From Ramichloridium luteum (taxonomy: Eukaryota; Ascomycota; Dothideomycetes; Mycosphaerellales; Dissoconiaceae): a DNA stretch of 64,000 bases. The notes beneath the pieces are model-generated. The model made no database searches and was not told the DNA's origin. It worked only from the letters and a program-made list of their open reading frames with translations. Where the stretch lies: NCBI GenBank assembly GCA_002368545.1, contig MTSC01000001.1, positions 559,018 through 623,017 of the forward strand. The letters are read 5' to 3'. The translations under genes and the position numbers were made by a program. Shown here piece by piece: positions 52,159 to 63,248 of the stretch; within the stretch, counting starts at the first letter, position 1, and each line of letters begins with the position of its first letter.

Positions 52159-54058
52159 CGTGATTGGGTCAGGATGTTGAGGTGGACGAGGTCAACGAGT
52201 CGACTGCAGCAGCTTCAAAAATTCGTCGCGCGACCTCGGGCAGTGTCGAGGTGATCAGCAAAATTCCGGAGCTTGATATTGGCCCTGCCCTGCTGGCTTG
52301 ACTCACGAAGGTCCCACGGTCCCGGGTCCCCAAAATCCGCCAGCGTGCTGAAGAATGCGATCTGAAGAGGGCCATCATTTGCAGGTCCCGGTCATAGCTT
52401 CTAATTGATGATTTTATTATTTTGGATGTCATATACTAAGTATATATATATTAGTTCGGGGGAAATGCGCATGATACTATGTCTGAGGGTTTAAGGCATA
52501 TGCAGCTTGCCAATGTACACCTATTCGGAATCTCTCACCGTGTCTGCTACGAACCATCGGAAACGTAGGTCATTCTGCTTGTCGTATGAGTACATGACGG
52601 GAGGAGCGGCATATGTATCTATTAGCTGATAATTTATGTTGAGTTTATATGAACTGAAATCATTCTCTGTTATAGCGCTGCTAATAACGCTATTGTTCAG
52701 TTTGCTGCTCATGAAAAAGTGTAATGGTCAACCATTGCTGCAGCTCCCAAATAATAAGTATCTCTTGCGATGCTCGGTGGCTAGGTATGTAGGTCATTTA
52801 TTATGCTCGATAGGTCGGCTAGTGCCAACGTCACGGATGGACAGATCCAGCCCCACGCCCACGGCGCCCCTCAAGATACAATCGCAGCGGGCCGCTGCAG
52901 GGTTGTGCAACAGCTTCGATGGATCCCCGCTACCTGGCGCTCTAGGTTTCAAGTTTCTTGATGCCTTCATGGTGCTTGGGATCCTCTCGCTGACAAGATC
53001 GGAGCATTCGGCATTATTCCTTCTCAGGTATAACATCAGGTATAACATCGGCATATCAACAGTATTTTGGACGAATCAAGGCTCGGGTGAAGCTGCCTCC
53101 TGATCTCGGTAATGCGTCATGATGCTCGACCGAACCCAAGATCCAGATCTCTTGTGCTATAAGTTTACACATGGCTAACAAGAACGAATCCGCATCACGA
53201 GAATCTACGACTCGCGATCTATCTGTGCCAGGCCCTATACATTGTACTGGCGAATCGATGGTCCTAGAACTCGGATGGATAGGAGATGTAGATAGACTAC
53301 CGTGAAACGAATGCGCAGACTGTTGTTACACTGGAGCGGAATCGGATTGTAGTTACATTTGCGCATACCATCAAATGTACTCCGTAGGCATCCAAGGTTT
53401 GACTCGCAGTCCGAGATTACGAAAATCTCAGTGGACTAGCAATGTGTCTGTGACGGGTTGCGCAACGACTCCTTCACGGTGCAGATCACATGCGCGCCGG
53501 CCCCTCGTCAAATCTGGTGAATGGTTGTCACCTATTTCTCTCTCCTCAAGCCGATTCTGCGGCTGATATCTGATGCGTGAGCATCTTGGTTACTCGTCAG
53601 ATGCCTGGCCCAACCAGCAGAATCTACCCTTCAAAATTGCGCTCTTGGTGCAATCAAAACAAGGCTGACTGCAGGTGAGAAGCTGTGCCCTGGCGACTCC
53701 AGCTTGAGGATCTGACCGACCGCTTTCGGCCCGCTCACCACTGTTGCTGACGGGCTGTCCCGTGCATCACCATCTAGGTGGGCCAACCACTGTGAGATTA
53801 CTGTACCGCAACCGCGCATACGCCTTTTACATCACCTCATATTTTGCACGATACTGATTTCGACCTCGTCTCTCACAATCTACCCTATTGCGCGTGGTCT
53901 TCGAGTGAGTGTCCGCCAGGCGCATGACTTACCCCAGACCGTCAAAGCAGTGACGAAATCCACGCCAGGCCTAGAGAAGCCAAGACGTCGAGCGCATTCG
54001 ACCGTCGACCACAGAGCCCATGCCGGCGCTCCACACTCCCACCTGCTTATCATAAGCA
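52159..54058. other. 1.9-kb gene-free region
   Basis: Relatively AT-rich, with an alternating TA run at about 52439-52452 and a small direct repeat of caggtataacatc near 53029-53048. It holds the ILV3 promoter and the arrestin-gene promoter. A 155-codon plus-strand frame (52636-53103) has a hydrophobic start but no family resemblance. No transposon ends or tRNA seen. Confidence 0.45.
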
Positions 54059-55424
54059 ATGGCGGCATATGTGAGGGTCTCCGGCCCTCCGAACAGCAAC
54101 TTCCTGGTGGGATACCCAGGAATCTCCGCGACGCTGGTATGTTACAATTCATCGCCTCCTCCGTGTGACCAGGCTGCCAGAGCGCGGCACATGGCGACGT
54201 TCGAGACGTACATGCTGACCGACTCGTCACCAGCCCCGGATTGAAGGACGAGTAGAGATCAGACCTGCAGTGGGCGTTACTGCACCCGTCAATATTTGTC
54301 TGGTGTCAGTATGTCTACAGCGGCGCGAATCGATTCACCCCGCCGCGGACAGCATGCTTCGCGTGAAGCCCTCTTCAGTGCGAAGGGAACTCGTTGATAT
54401 GGTCGGCAAAGAAATGCTCCTCTACAAGTCACCAATCGGGAAGGAGTTTGAAGCAGTATTGTGCATGGATCTACCATTTGTCATATTCATACCATATGGG
54501 CGTGGCGGGGAAGAGATGGCTCGCAGGGTGCCGCCGGCATCGTTACAGCTGGAGAAACGGACGGCCGAGACATTCTACGAGATCGTGGTGACAGTACAAC
54601 AAAGCCCTCAGGATCAGCGCAAATACCCCTTCCCAGTGCCGATCTCACGGTATGACACGTTGTCCACGTTCGGCATGTACAATCGAGCCGAAAGCGCGGA
54701 GCGCGTCACCGACCACATCGTCACACTCGGTATCAGCTTACCACGGTGGAGCTACGGGCCATTGGATCCCGTCTCGGTATATATCAAATTGTCGCCGAAC
54801 CCAGACTGGATGAGCAAGGCGCGCAAGGTCACCATTCAGTCAATTACCGTGGGCATTGACGAAGAGATCGTCTACAACCACGAAGGCGACGAACCGTACC
54901 GCAAAATCAAAACGCTCGCAAAACAGCAGCAGACCGTCGGTGTGCGCATGCCTGATGCCGGTTACTGCACCAATCTAGGTCTGGTGTTCCCATCACGAGA
55001 ACTACGAGACAGCGATGGAATTCTCCCGCGTGGTCGAAACGAATTTCCGATGTACAGTGTCAGCGGGTTTACCACGACTGGCAGCCTGTACAAGATTGAG
55101 TACTACGTTACAGTGAAGGCAAGCCGCACACTCTATTGATACACTCTTTTGTCATGATGCTAATCTGAGTCTCATTCGCAGGCCAAAATGTCCAACGCAC
55201 GAGACATCGTTCTTCGGCAGCCGATCGTAGTGTGCCCATTCGACCATGCTGGCTGCAAAGAGGAAATGGAAGCTATTGAGCAAGCCGCAAAGGACGCCGC
55301 ACACATCAGTCCTGACAATCCTATGCTCCCTGCGCCGTCCATCATCAAAGCAGGCGATCCAGCCGGACTTCGCGCATTGGGAGTTGCCCTGATTGGCAAT
55401 CAGCGCAAACCGTTGATCGAGTGA
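54059..55424 (+). CDS. arrestin-like protein
   Basis: Three exons (54059-54136, 54234-55118, 55182-55424) give 401 residues. Exon 1 gives MAAYVRVSGPPNSNFLVGYP and continues ISATLPRIEGRVEIRP, the beginning of an arrestin N-domain. The C-domain follows (LPRWSYGPLDPVSVYIKLSP, KARKVTIQSITVGIDEEIVY, YSVSGFTTTGSLYKIEYYVT). The last exon ends with LRQPIVVCPFDHAGCKEEME and a helix. Family knowledge: fungal arrestin-related proteins act as cargo or ubiquitin-ligase adaptors. There is no PPxY motif in the visible sequence, so recruitment of a Rsp5-type ligase is not indicated. The second intron uses a GC donor (AAG/GCAAGC). Reading through it gives an early stop after ASRTLY, so the 81 C-terminal residues depend on this splice. 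Confidence 0.82.
55119..55181 (+). other. GC-AG intron of the arrestin gene
   Basis: A 63-nt intron with donor AAG/GCAAGC, a CTAAT branch-like site about 20 nt before the end and acceptor ATTCGCAG. No GT donor nearby keeps the frame. GC-AG introns are a small minority in fungi. Removal joins YYVTVK to AKMSNARDIVLRQP in phase 0. Confidence 0.8.
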
Positions 55425-56630
55425 GAACACAGCGGAAAGATGGTTCTTTCATGAACCTTTCAAGAGTTCTCAACCTTGACGGCGGGTCTTGGTATCTCAA
55501 TTGCCAAGAAGACGACCAAAGTTCGACTCATGTCGTTTGAATTGGCGATACAGACGGCACGACCGAGACTACTCTGCAGATTGCCGTTGTGCGACAGGTT
55601 GCACCATTCACGAAATGAACGCAGGTCGCCACATCATGGCCGTCCCAGTCCCGAACTTGCAAAGCACTTGAGTCGATAGAAAGCGCTACTGCAGCCGCGC
55701 ACTCGGTGGTGGAGAGTCCGATCCAGCTCGCTAATACCTCTTCTACCGCCACCGATTTGGAGGAACTCTCTGGAGTCAATTAACAAACGACGAAGCACTC
55801 GGATCGTATTGAAATACAATCACGGGCGTCATCTCAGGGACTACTCTTGAGCGTTATGCCCTCAATAGACATTCGCCTATCACAGCCATTCAAATTGGAT
55901 GCGTAGCTCTTGGCTGCTGGACTCGGGAGATACTATGACTGTGGACGCGAACGCATTCGGGGGTTTATTGGGATCTAAGGCTGTATTTGCACAGCGAGAT
56001 ACGGCAAAGCAGCTTCCCAGTGAGGACGAAGGTCCAGCGAGGGCCTCGATCGATCACTTTCCAAAAACAACGTGACATGAGAGATTATGAGAGACGAAGT
56101 GAGGAAAGTCCAGCAATCGAGTCTGCGGAGTACTTGGACACAACGACATAGCAGATTCAGTACGCATGTACGCAAGTCCTAACAAGATCACTTCCAAGAA
56201 TGGGAAGAGGCGTAACTCCATTATGCAATCCACGCCGCCTCAGAAGCGAGCGTCGCGAATGTCTTTGTGCGGGTTCTACGAGGAGAATGGCAACTAGTCT
56301 ACATATTGTTGTCCAATGAACATGAATATGCACAACCCTGAATTTATTGATATATTGGCTTCTTGTATTAATGCCGATTTCTCCACTGTTCACGTTCCAT
56401 CTGGTATGTTGGGTCTTTGAATGTACTGCCGATTTCAGAAAGTCAAGGTATTACCAGTGGTCAGTGGTCCCGTCTGCTTGAAAATTGGAGCGTGAGCTAT
56501 TACCTAATTCAGCAGTGTACCCAGGTAGGTCGGATGTATCAAAGATTGCTCGTCATAAGCAACAATTTCTGAAGCACATCGATTTACTAGTGGAAGCGAG
56601 TTTCTGCAGAAAATCTGAAGAGCCATAACA
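55425..56630. other. 1.2-kb region upstream of EFM4
   Basis: It holds the EFM4 promoter. One plus-strand frame from about 55468 to 55782 is open apart from two stops and has protein-like composition; see findings. No gene is called. Confidence 0.4.
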
Positions 56631-57506
56631 ATGACGGAGAACCAAGAAGATGAGCAAGGTGAGCGTAAATTGCTGGACCCCAGCGAGCTGGGCACAAAAG
56701 AATAGTACGCCACCACGGAAATTCTATGATCGTGAATCGAGAACGAGAAAACTGAGCGTTGCAGCTGGGAGAGCGCCTATGACCGCGAAATTAAGAACCA
56801 CGGAGAAGATGCCGACGACGAAGGAATCATATGGTTCGACGAGAGCAATGCCGAAGACACAGTGTTGAAGAAACTTGAAGAATTCGGTGACCCCGCTGGT
56901 CGTGCCCTCCTGGATCGCAATCGATGCCGCTTTCTGGATCTTGGAACCGGCAATGGACATATGCTGTTCGCATTGCAGGAGGATGAAGACGAAGAGGGAT
57001 TTAAGTGGTTGGGCGACATGATCGGGGTCGACTATAGTCCTCGCAGCATTCAACTGGCACAACAAATCCATCGTCAACGGAGTCAAAATGATGACAACGA
57101 TGACTCTGACACAAACGATCAGTCTGAAAATGATCCCAGTCAAAGCCAGATGTCATTTGAGATTTGGGACCTTCTTACAGAAGCGCCTGGGCCATGGCTA
57201 CAGAACGGTTTCGATGTCGTTCTCGACAAGGGCACTTTTGACGCCATATCCCTCATGGACCGCAGCGACGACGGCTCTGTCAACCCATGCGATCGCTACC
57301 GTGAAGCAGTGGTCCCACTGATCAGGCCTGGAAGCTATCTTCTCGTAACGTCGTGTAATTGGACCAAGAACGAATTGATCGAGTGGCTCGCACCAGAAGG
57401 TGGAGATCTCATCCTGTTCGACGAAGCACGGTATCCAACATTCACGTTTGGAGGTCAAACGGGCCAGAGTGTAGTCACTTTGATCTTTCAGAGGAGAAGT
57501 AAGTGA
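56631..57506 (+). CDS. EFM4: EFM4/METTL10 protein-lysine methyltransferase
   Basis: Two exons (56631-56704, 56765-57506; 60-nt intron that splits a TAC codon and so avoids a TAG) give 271 residues. Family knowledge: Efm4 methylates a lysine of translation elongation factor 1A. The join yields LGTKEYWESAYDREIKNHGE and DADDEGIIWFDESNAEDTVL, the signature N-terminal blocks of this family. The SAM site is FLDLGTGNGHMLF (about 79-91), with GVDYSPRSIQLA as motif II. DVVLDKGTFDAISLM and YLLVTSCNWTKNELIEW follow. An acidic Asp/Asn/Ser insert (about 130-150) is unusual but lies in a loop. Confidence 0.93.
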
Positions 57507-58125
57507 GACCATTCTATCGTTCGCATCGAGCTCGTCAATAAGCTCGACTCGGCCAGAATATTGAATTTCACACGCCTTTTTTTCCGATCAACGCACGTGT
57601 ATCGCTTCAGAAAAGTGCACTACCTCCATTTCTTGGAGATAATCTCTAGTGTTTCCAGTCATACTGTGGCGTGTAACTGTCTGAGCAAGAAATTTATTCT
57701 TGGGAAATGCCTTGATCTGGTTGTGAGGCTAGAATGGAGCGAGGCTGTTCAGTCACTCAATAAAGCACACGTGCACGACACGACAGGCTGCTAGCCTCAG
57801 GGTCCACCAATTCCGCGGGCACGTCGCCTGAGCCTCGGCCCGTGCTTGTTACACGCATCATCTCGCGTGCCCCAGGCTGGCCATTTGATATCGTCGCCGT
57901 TTCGCTGCTGGGATTATTATCATAATCCATCCACATTTTCAAAAGGGCGGCATACTGCGCCTCCCGCCCCGCCATCTACCTCCGACTCCGTTTTCACGGA
58001 AAAGAAGACGAACGCTTCGTGCAGACGGCTCGTCGACTCCATTGTTGACACTGATTCGACCTCCCCTCCATCAAGCCATATGATCACATCCGCACTCCCA
58101 TCTCGATGAGTCGTAATTGACTCCA
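57507..58125. other. 620-bp region upstream of PEX3
   Basis: Contains the PEX3 promoter and the EFM4 3' end. Nothing else recognised. Confidence 0.5.
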
Positions 58126-60372
58126 ATGTTCGACGCGGTAAAGCGCTGGTTCAAGCGCAACCAGGCCAATCTTCTGATTGGCGCCAGCGTCATTGGTGCT
58201 GGATATGTCGGAGGGCAGTACATTTTGAGCAAGCTACACGAGTCGCGACAGCGTATGAGCGAGGAGCGTGTCGCCAAAGAAAAGTAGGTTACACATCCCG
58301 CTATTGACCTCGCCATCGAGACATGACGTGTAGCCGTTCATGTACACGCACACAAGGACTTGGGGTGATTCCAGTTGTGCGACTTGACGCGATACTGATT
58401 CGTGCAATTTGACAGCCTTCGACGACGATTTGAACAGAACCAAGAGGACTGCACCTACACTGTCCTCGCATTACTCCCAACGGTACGAGATGAGATCGTT
58501 GGCGCCCTCCCTGTCGAGCAGATCTCGGAACAGCTTCAGCAAGAGCGGCAAGAGCGGTTAAAGAGACTAGGAGCATCGGAGGCTGGATCATCTGAATACC
58601 CGTCTGCGGCGCCGAGCACTGTTGGTGATGATGTTCGTAGTCTCACCAGCAGCAGCCTTCAGGGCAGCTACCTCCATACCAGTCAATTGGGCGTCAGCAA
58701 TGCCGACGTGAGCAATGGAGCGCCTCGACCTAAACGCAGCAAGGCTCAGCTATGGCAGGATATGAAGATCAATTCCATCACACGCGCCTTGACGCTTGTC
58801 TATACTCTATGTCTGTTGACTCTGCTCACGCGCATTCAACTGAACCTGCTCGGCCGACGGACATATCTCTCATCCGTGGTGGCCCTGGCGGCACCGCCCA
58901 ACCCGGCCACTGCATCAACCATTGCGCTGGAGAACAATGATGATGACAACTACGACAATGCATACGGCAACGACTTCGAAACCAACAGAAAGTATCTGAC
59001 TTTCTCCTGGTGGCTGCTGCATCGTGGTAGCCGACAGATCATGGAGCGCGTCATGGCGGCCGTCAAGGACGTTTTTGGGCAGGTCAACATCCGGGAGGAC
59101 GTCTCGCTCGAATCACTCGCCGAGCTCATTCGGAAGGTGCGTCGGCGAGTCGAGGGGGGTAGTGATGGATTGGACAATGATCCCTCGAGCACAACCCCCA
59201 TCCAATGGCTCACTTTCCTCCTCCCGCCCTCCGCAGACGAAATTTTTGTCATCCGCCAATCTGCCACCTCAGACAGCGACGAGCCCTTCTCGCCCGTTGG
59301 AGATGCTTCTACCACTGCCGATGACCCACTCCTCTCGCTTCATGAGGCTGACGATGAGCTCATCAACCGCTCCCTGCGCCGACTCCTGGACGAGACGGCT
59401 GATTTGATCGAATCACCTACGTTCAGCCTTGTTCTCGGTCGCATCCTCGATACTGCCTTTAGCCACCTTGTCGACCACCGAATCGGCCCGGAGGCATTCC
59501 ATCTGCCGCCACCCCCACCTGCCGGCACGAATCCCGCGTCGCTGCCACGCATCACCGAATTACCCTCGGATTCCACCGCGCGATGCAAGCTCGCTCACAT
59601 CTTACCGGTCTTCTGCAAGCAGGCTCATGCCATCGCTCTTGGTTCTGGCGAGCTCCTAGACGTCACTCTTGCTGGCGTCGCTGCCCAAGAAGGTAGCGCT
59701 CTTGGAAATGACTACCTTGCAGCTGTTGACCGTGTCCCCGACTTGGCGGCTTTCGCTGCCCTTGTCTACTCGAGCAACTGGGAGTATGAGCCACCGGAGC
59801 ACAGTAATCCCCGCACAGCTCCCATCAATTCTACTGCCGCCGCAGCTGCTGCGCGCACGCAAGGCTTGCCACTCGCCGAGGATGATGACGACGAGCTAGA
59901 GGAGACCATTGCGATATCATCACCTCCGTCTGCAAGCGGCGCCGGACTTGAGGCTGCTTGGCAAAAGGCCACTGCGCTGACGTCTGCGGGAGCTCCCCAC
60001 CGCGCTCCCTCAACGATCTCACAAAGTGAAGCTGCAATGGAGAGGGCTTTTGCTGATGCGGCTGAGGTTGTCGCGGAGCAGGCCCCTGTCGTGGCCCCTT
60101 CGCCAGCAAATACCACTGCTGTCGAAGAACAAGCGACTGACAGTGCGCCGGCGATCGAGATTGTCAAGCCATACCAGGCATCTAGCACGCCGGCGGTCGA
60201 GCCAACGGAGGTCATTCCGGTGGAAGATGATAACGTGCCTGCTGCACAGGATCCCGAGCATGTTGAGCAAGAAGCTGTAGTGATTGGGGAGGAGGACATC
60301 CCTGCGCTACCGGAGACTAATGACTCCGGATCACCTGCGGCGGAGTCGGAACCGAAGACCACAAGCTCATGA
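58126..60372 (+). CDS. PEX3: peroxin PEX3 with long acidic C-terminal extension
   Basis: Two exons (58126-58283, 58416-60372) give 704 residues. Family knowledge: Pex3 is the membrane anchor that receives Pex19 with its membrane-protein cargo. The N-terminus MFDAVKRWFKRNQANLLIGA carries the basic targeting signal, followed by the membrane helix (about 15-35). RLRRRFEQNQEDCTYTVLALLPT-type sequence and RALTLVYTLCLLTLLTRIQL are core PEX3 blocks. KYLTFSWWLLHRGSRQIMER and FLLPPSADEIFVIRQS are fungal features. The fold appears to end near residue 510. The remaining roughly 190 residues are Ala/Glu/Pro/Thr-rich, acidic and disordered. This makes the protein far longer than yeast or human PEX3. The splice joins in phase 2. 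Confidence 0.92.
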
Positions 60373-60871
60373 AACCCTCTCACCTCAACATGTGTGAGCG
60401 GCACACGCATTGCTGGTTCGAATTGGGTGTGCTCCTCCACTTATAGGCTCTACCTTCTACGGGCTATCCTCGCAACGTTCAACGTATGTATTTTTGTCTC
60501 TCCAGCATACCTTTACATTCCAGCGAGCACGACGGTGGCGGCTACGAGCGCGAAACATGGCGCCGTACACATGTATCACTATTATGATAGGCACATCTTT
60601 ACTGATTTCCAAGACGGCTGAATACCTAATGTGGTCAATGTGGTTCAATACTTTAAGCTGATATTTGTCGTAATTTCTATCCGTTGACTCATGCTTCATG
60701 ACGTTCGTCCAATATGAATGCGTTCATTTGTTCACTAAGCTGCCCTCTGCTGGGACGGCTTCGAACCCTTTCTCTTTCGTGCCACCCGCGGAAATGCTAA
60801 CCCTGCAAACTTCGATGATAGAGCTGTTGCGAAAGCACCAGTAGAAGCTAGGAATAATGCTACAACATCGT
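60373..60871. other. convergent 500-bp spacer
   Basis: A 3'-to-3' spacer between PEX3 and the URI-like gene. A GGTTCGAA-like string near 60411 and another near 60768 (minus) were checked for tRNA arms and rejected. No gene seen. Confidence 0.5.
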
Positions 60872-62869
60872 CTATGACTTAATCCTCGCGGCTTTGAACC
60901 GGCTGACTTTCTTCACCTTTCCGTCTCGCACCTCCATCTCGGGCTCGTGTTCGTCCTCTTCCTCGGGATTGGAAATAAAGCCGCCCTGTTGACGAATGAA
61001 CTCATTTCGTCGACGGTAGTAAGCCTCTGCAAGCTCGCGACGCTGCATGACGGGATCGAACTCGTCGGCAGACGGGGCAATTACATCTTTATTTGCGATT
61101 CGGCGCTCCATCAGCTGATCAACCATGATCATTCCTGCCGGTCCAGTGTGGCTCGTATCTTCATCGTCATCATCCTCAGAAGTACGTTTCGCTGAACCTA
61201 TCGAGGGTATTCCAACAGCGCGTATATTTGGCGGAGGCGCCACTTTCGAGGGCACAGAGCGCAAAATGCCGGTCGATTCGACATCTGTGATAGGCGGGAC
61301 ATTCTCCTCGCCCTCCATCTTCGTAGCTTTGATAGGTTGGAAATCTGAGGGCGCCACGTCCAGCGCCTCCGCAAAGCTGACGCGCTTCCTGCTGTTTGTA
61401 CGCTTGTCTTCTCCTGCATCCAGGGCAGGCGGCGCATCTTGCTTCTCCCGAATGACAAGTCTCCGGACATGGGCAGGGTCAATTCCAAGATCAGCCGATT
61501 CGACATCATTTGCGGCAGGCGCAGGACCCAGGTTACCGATGAGCTTTGCCTCAAGCCTTTTCATGGTCTCATGGTAGTCCTCGCTGACTGCCGGCCTTAT
61601 GGAGCGGCCGAACTCGTCCTCGTCCTCAGAGTCCGAGTCGGACATTCCACTAGTGTATGGTGTATCTTCGTCAGGATGCTCAGAAGATGCGAAATCAGAA
61701 GCAGAGGCGGTGTCTTCGCCATCCATCTCCTCCTCCTCCTGAAGATCGAGTTCTGCCACGACATGACCCACCTCATTCAGACTGTAATCAATCATTTCAC
61801 GGCGAAGGCGAGCGTCTTCTTCAGACTCGTCCTCAGGAAGCACGAAATGAGTTGTTACACTCTCATCGTCATCTCCAAGCTCATAGACCTTCTCCCCGGG
61901 TTTGAAGCTGGCTCTCAAGGTCTTCTGGATGTTGGTATCTGTCGGTTTATGTGCACTGGACGTATCAGGTATCTCTGATGGAATTTCTTCGATCTGGGGA
62001 GCAAATGAGACTGATCGACTGTCTGGTGCTGGCGCTGCAGGAGCAATCGCGATCTTTTGGGCAAATGAGACCGATTTCCTGCCCTCTTCAGGATCAACTC
62101 GAGCAGGCTCTGTTGAGTATTTCGTGTCTGCAGTGAACGAGACGGACTTCTTCCGGAGTGAGGGCCGCTCGGGGGAACTTTCTTCAGGCTCCACCTTGTC
62201 GTTACTCCTTCTGCTTTCGAGCGCAGGCTTTGACAAAGTCTCAGCGGAGGCCAAGATAGGTGGTGCGGAAATCGCTGGCTTCACCGGCTTCTCCGACGTC
62301 TTCTGGGGTGCAGATTTACTTGTTGTCAAATCGCTCAGATCGTCCTTTGACAGGCCAGCTTTTCGAAGACTGTCGTAGATCTTGCCTTGGGATTCCTCGG
62401 GATGGAACACGCTACTTGAGATGACATTATCATCATCGTCCAGTACCTCATTGATTTCCGCCAATGGGAAGCTGGCATCTGCGTCACGATTGCCCGACGA
62501 GGCAACAAAATCGAACTCCTCTAGTTTAGCTTCTGCATCCCAGAACTGGCGTTGTAAAGTGTCGATGTTCTTCTGTACATAGTCTTGTCTTCGCGAAATT
62601 AACCCTAAGATCTGCGAAGCTCCCAGCGGTGAGCCTTTGCTTAGCCCGGTCAAGTCACGAAGCTCCTTCTCGTTTAGCACTGTTCCATCGTATGTCTTGC
62701 TAATGGACTCTAATGCCGAAACGTCGACGTTGCCTGGTACCGAATCAATTTCTTCCTTGAGTCCTTCGTATTCTGCTTCCCACGTCTGCCAATGTTTCAG
62801 GTTCGCTTTCAAGGTGACTAAGCTCTGCTCTAGAGCTTGACGCTGCTGTTCGATTGCTTGAAGATCCAT
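60872..62869 (-). CDS. URI/Bud27-like unconventional prefoldin protein
   Basis: A single exon of 665 residues from the ATG at 62869. The frame is open upstream to 62947, adding 26 residues. Family knowledge: URI/Bud27 is a prefoldin-like scaffold linking RNA polymerase assembly and TOR signalling. Residues 1-115 form the split prefoldin coiled coil (DLQAIEQQRQALEQSLVTLK, LKHWQTWEAEYEGLKEEI, RQDYVQKNIDTLQRQFWDA). The rest is largely disordered, with acidic blocks near 375-425. The C-terminal conserved region (about 575-665; MIMVDQLMERRIANKDVIAP, DEFDPVMQRRELAEAYYRRR, VKKVSRFKAARIKS) is characteristic of the fungal family. Four copies of a (K/R)-x-V-S-F motif occur (241-245, 265-269, 285-289, 495-499), resembling PP1-docking RVxF sites. 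Confidence 0.85.
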   Translation of the reverse strand: MDLQAIEQQRQALEQSLVTLKANLKHWQTWEAEYEGLKEEIDSVPGNVDVSALESISKTYDGTVLNEKELRDLTGLSKGSPLGASQILGLISRRQDYVQKNIDTLQRQFWDAEAKLEEFDFVASSGNRDADASFPLAEINEVLDDDDNVISSSVFHPEESQGKIYDSLRKAGLSKDDLSDLTTSKSAPQKTSEKPVKPAISAPPILASAETLSKPALESRRSNDKVEPEESSPERPSLRKKSVSFTADTKYSTEPARVDPEEGRKSVSFAQKIAIAPAAPAPDSRSVSFAPQIEEIPSEIPDTSSAHKPTDTNIQKTLRASFKPGEKVYELGDDDESVTTHFVLPEDESEEDARLRREMIDYSLNEVGHVVAELDLQEEEEMDGEDTASASDFASSEHPDEDTPYTSGMSDSDSEDEDEFGRSIRPAVSEDYHETMKRLEAKLIGNLGPAPAANDVESADLGIDPAHVRRLVIREKQDAPPALDAGEDKRTNSRKRVSFAEALDVAPSDFQPIKATKMEGEENVPPITDVESTGILRSVPSKVAPPPNIRAVGIPSIGSAKRTSEDDDDEDTSHTGPAGMIMVDQLMERRIANKDVIAPSADEFDPVMQRRELAEAYYRRRNEFIRQQGGFISNPEEEDEHEPEMEVRDGKVKKVSRFKAARIKS

Positions 62870-63248
62870 GTCTGAGACCTGTGAGACCTTGAACAGGGAA
62901 TTGAAAAGAGAGGAAAGATTTCCGGTTTGGGAGCCCGACCAGTTCACCTGCGAACATCGAAATGATTAGTCATGCAGGCCCGTGCCGCGCCGCCCAGATG
63001 GACTTCCTTCGTGGCGGCTGCATCCCGCGTGGCCCGAAAGTGCCACTCAAGTGTGGCGCCTCAGAAGTGACTCGGTCCCCTGTCAGACTTCGTAGGTGCT
63101 TGGGAAATTTCTCTGGCTGGCCAAAACATCTATTTCATCGACAAAGCTCGCGCGAAAACAGCACTCGCTCGAACTTGCAGACCAACAGGGCTCGTACTTT
63201 GGTTTCTCTTTGCTCTATGGATTCTTGATCAACAGATGCTTCTTCGCA
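62870..63248. promoter_or_regulatory. divergent promoter region, URI-like gene and DUS2
   Basis: About 380 bp between divergent starts. It includes 78 bp that could instead extend the URI-like protein if the ATG at 62947 is used. No specific element recognised. Confidence 0.45.

Noticed and set aside
52636..53103. 155-codon plus-strand frame with hydrophobic N-terminus
   Set aside because: Only the first 30 residues look like a membrane segment. The rest lacks structure and the region is AT-rich, so chance is more likely.
60403..60425. GGTTCGAA string resembling a tRNA B box
   Set aside because: No complementary T-arm, no A box at the right distance and no acceptor stem.
60760..60785. GGTTCGAAGCC on the minus strand resembling a tRNA B box
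   Set aside because: The flanking five bases on each side are not complementary, and no anticodon arm can be built.
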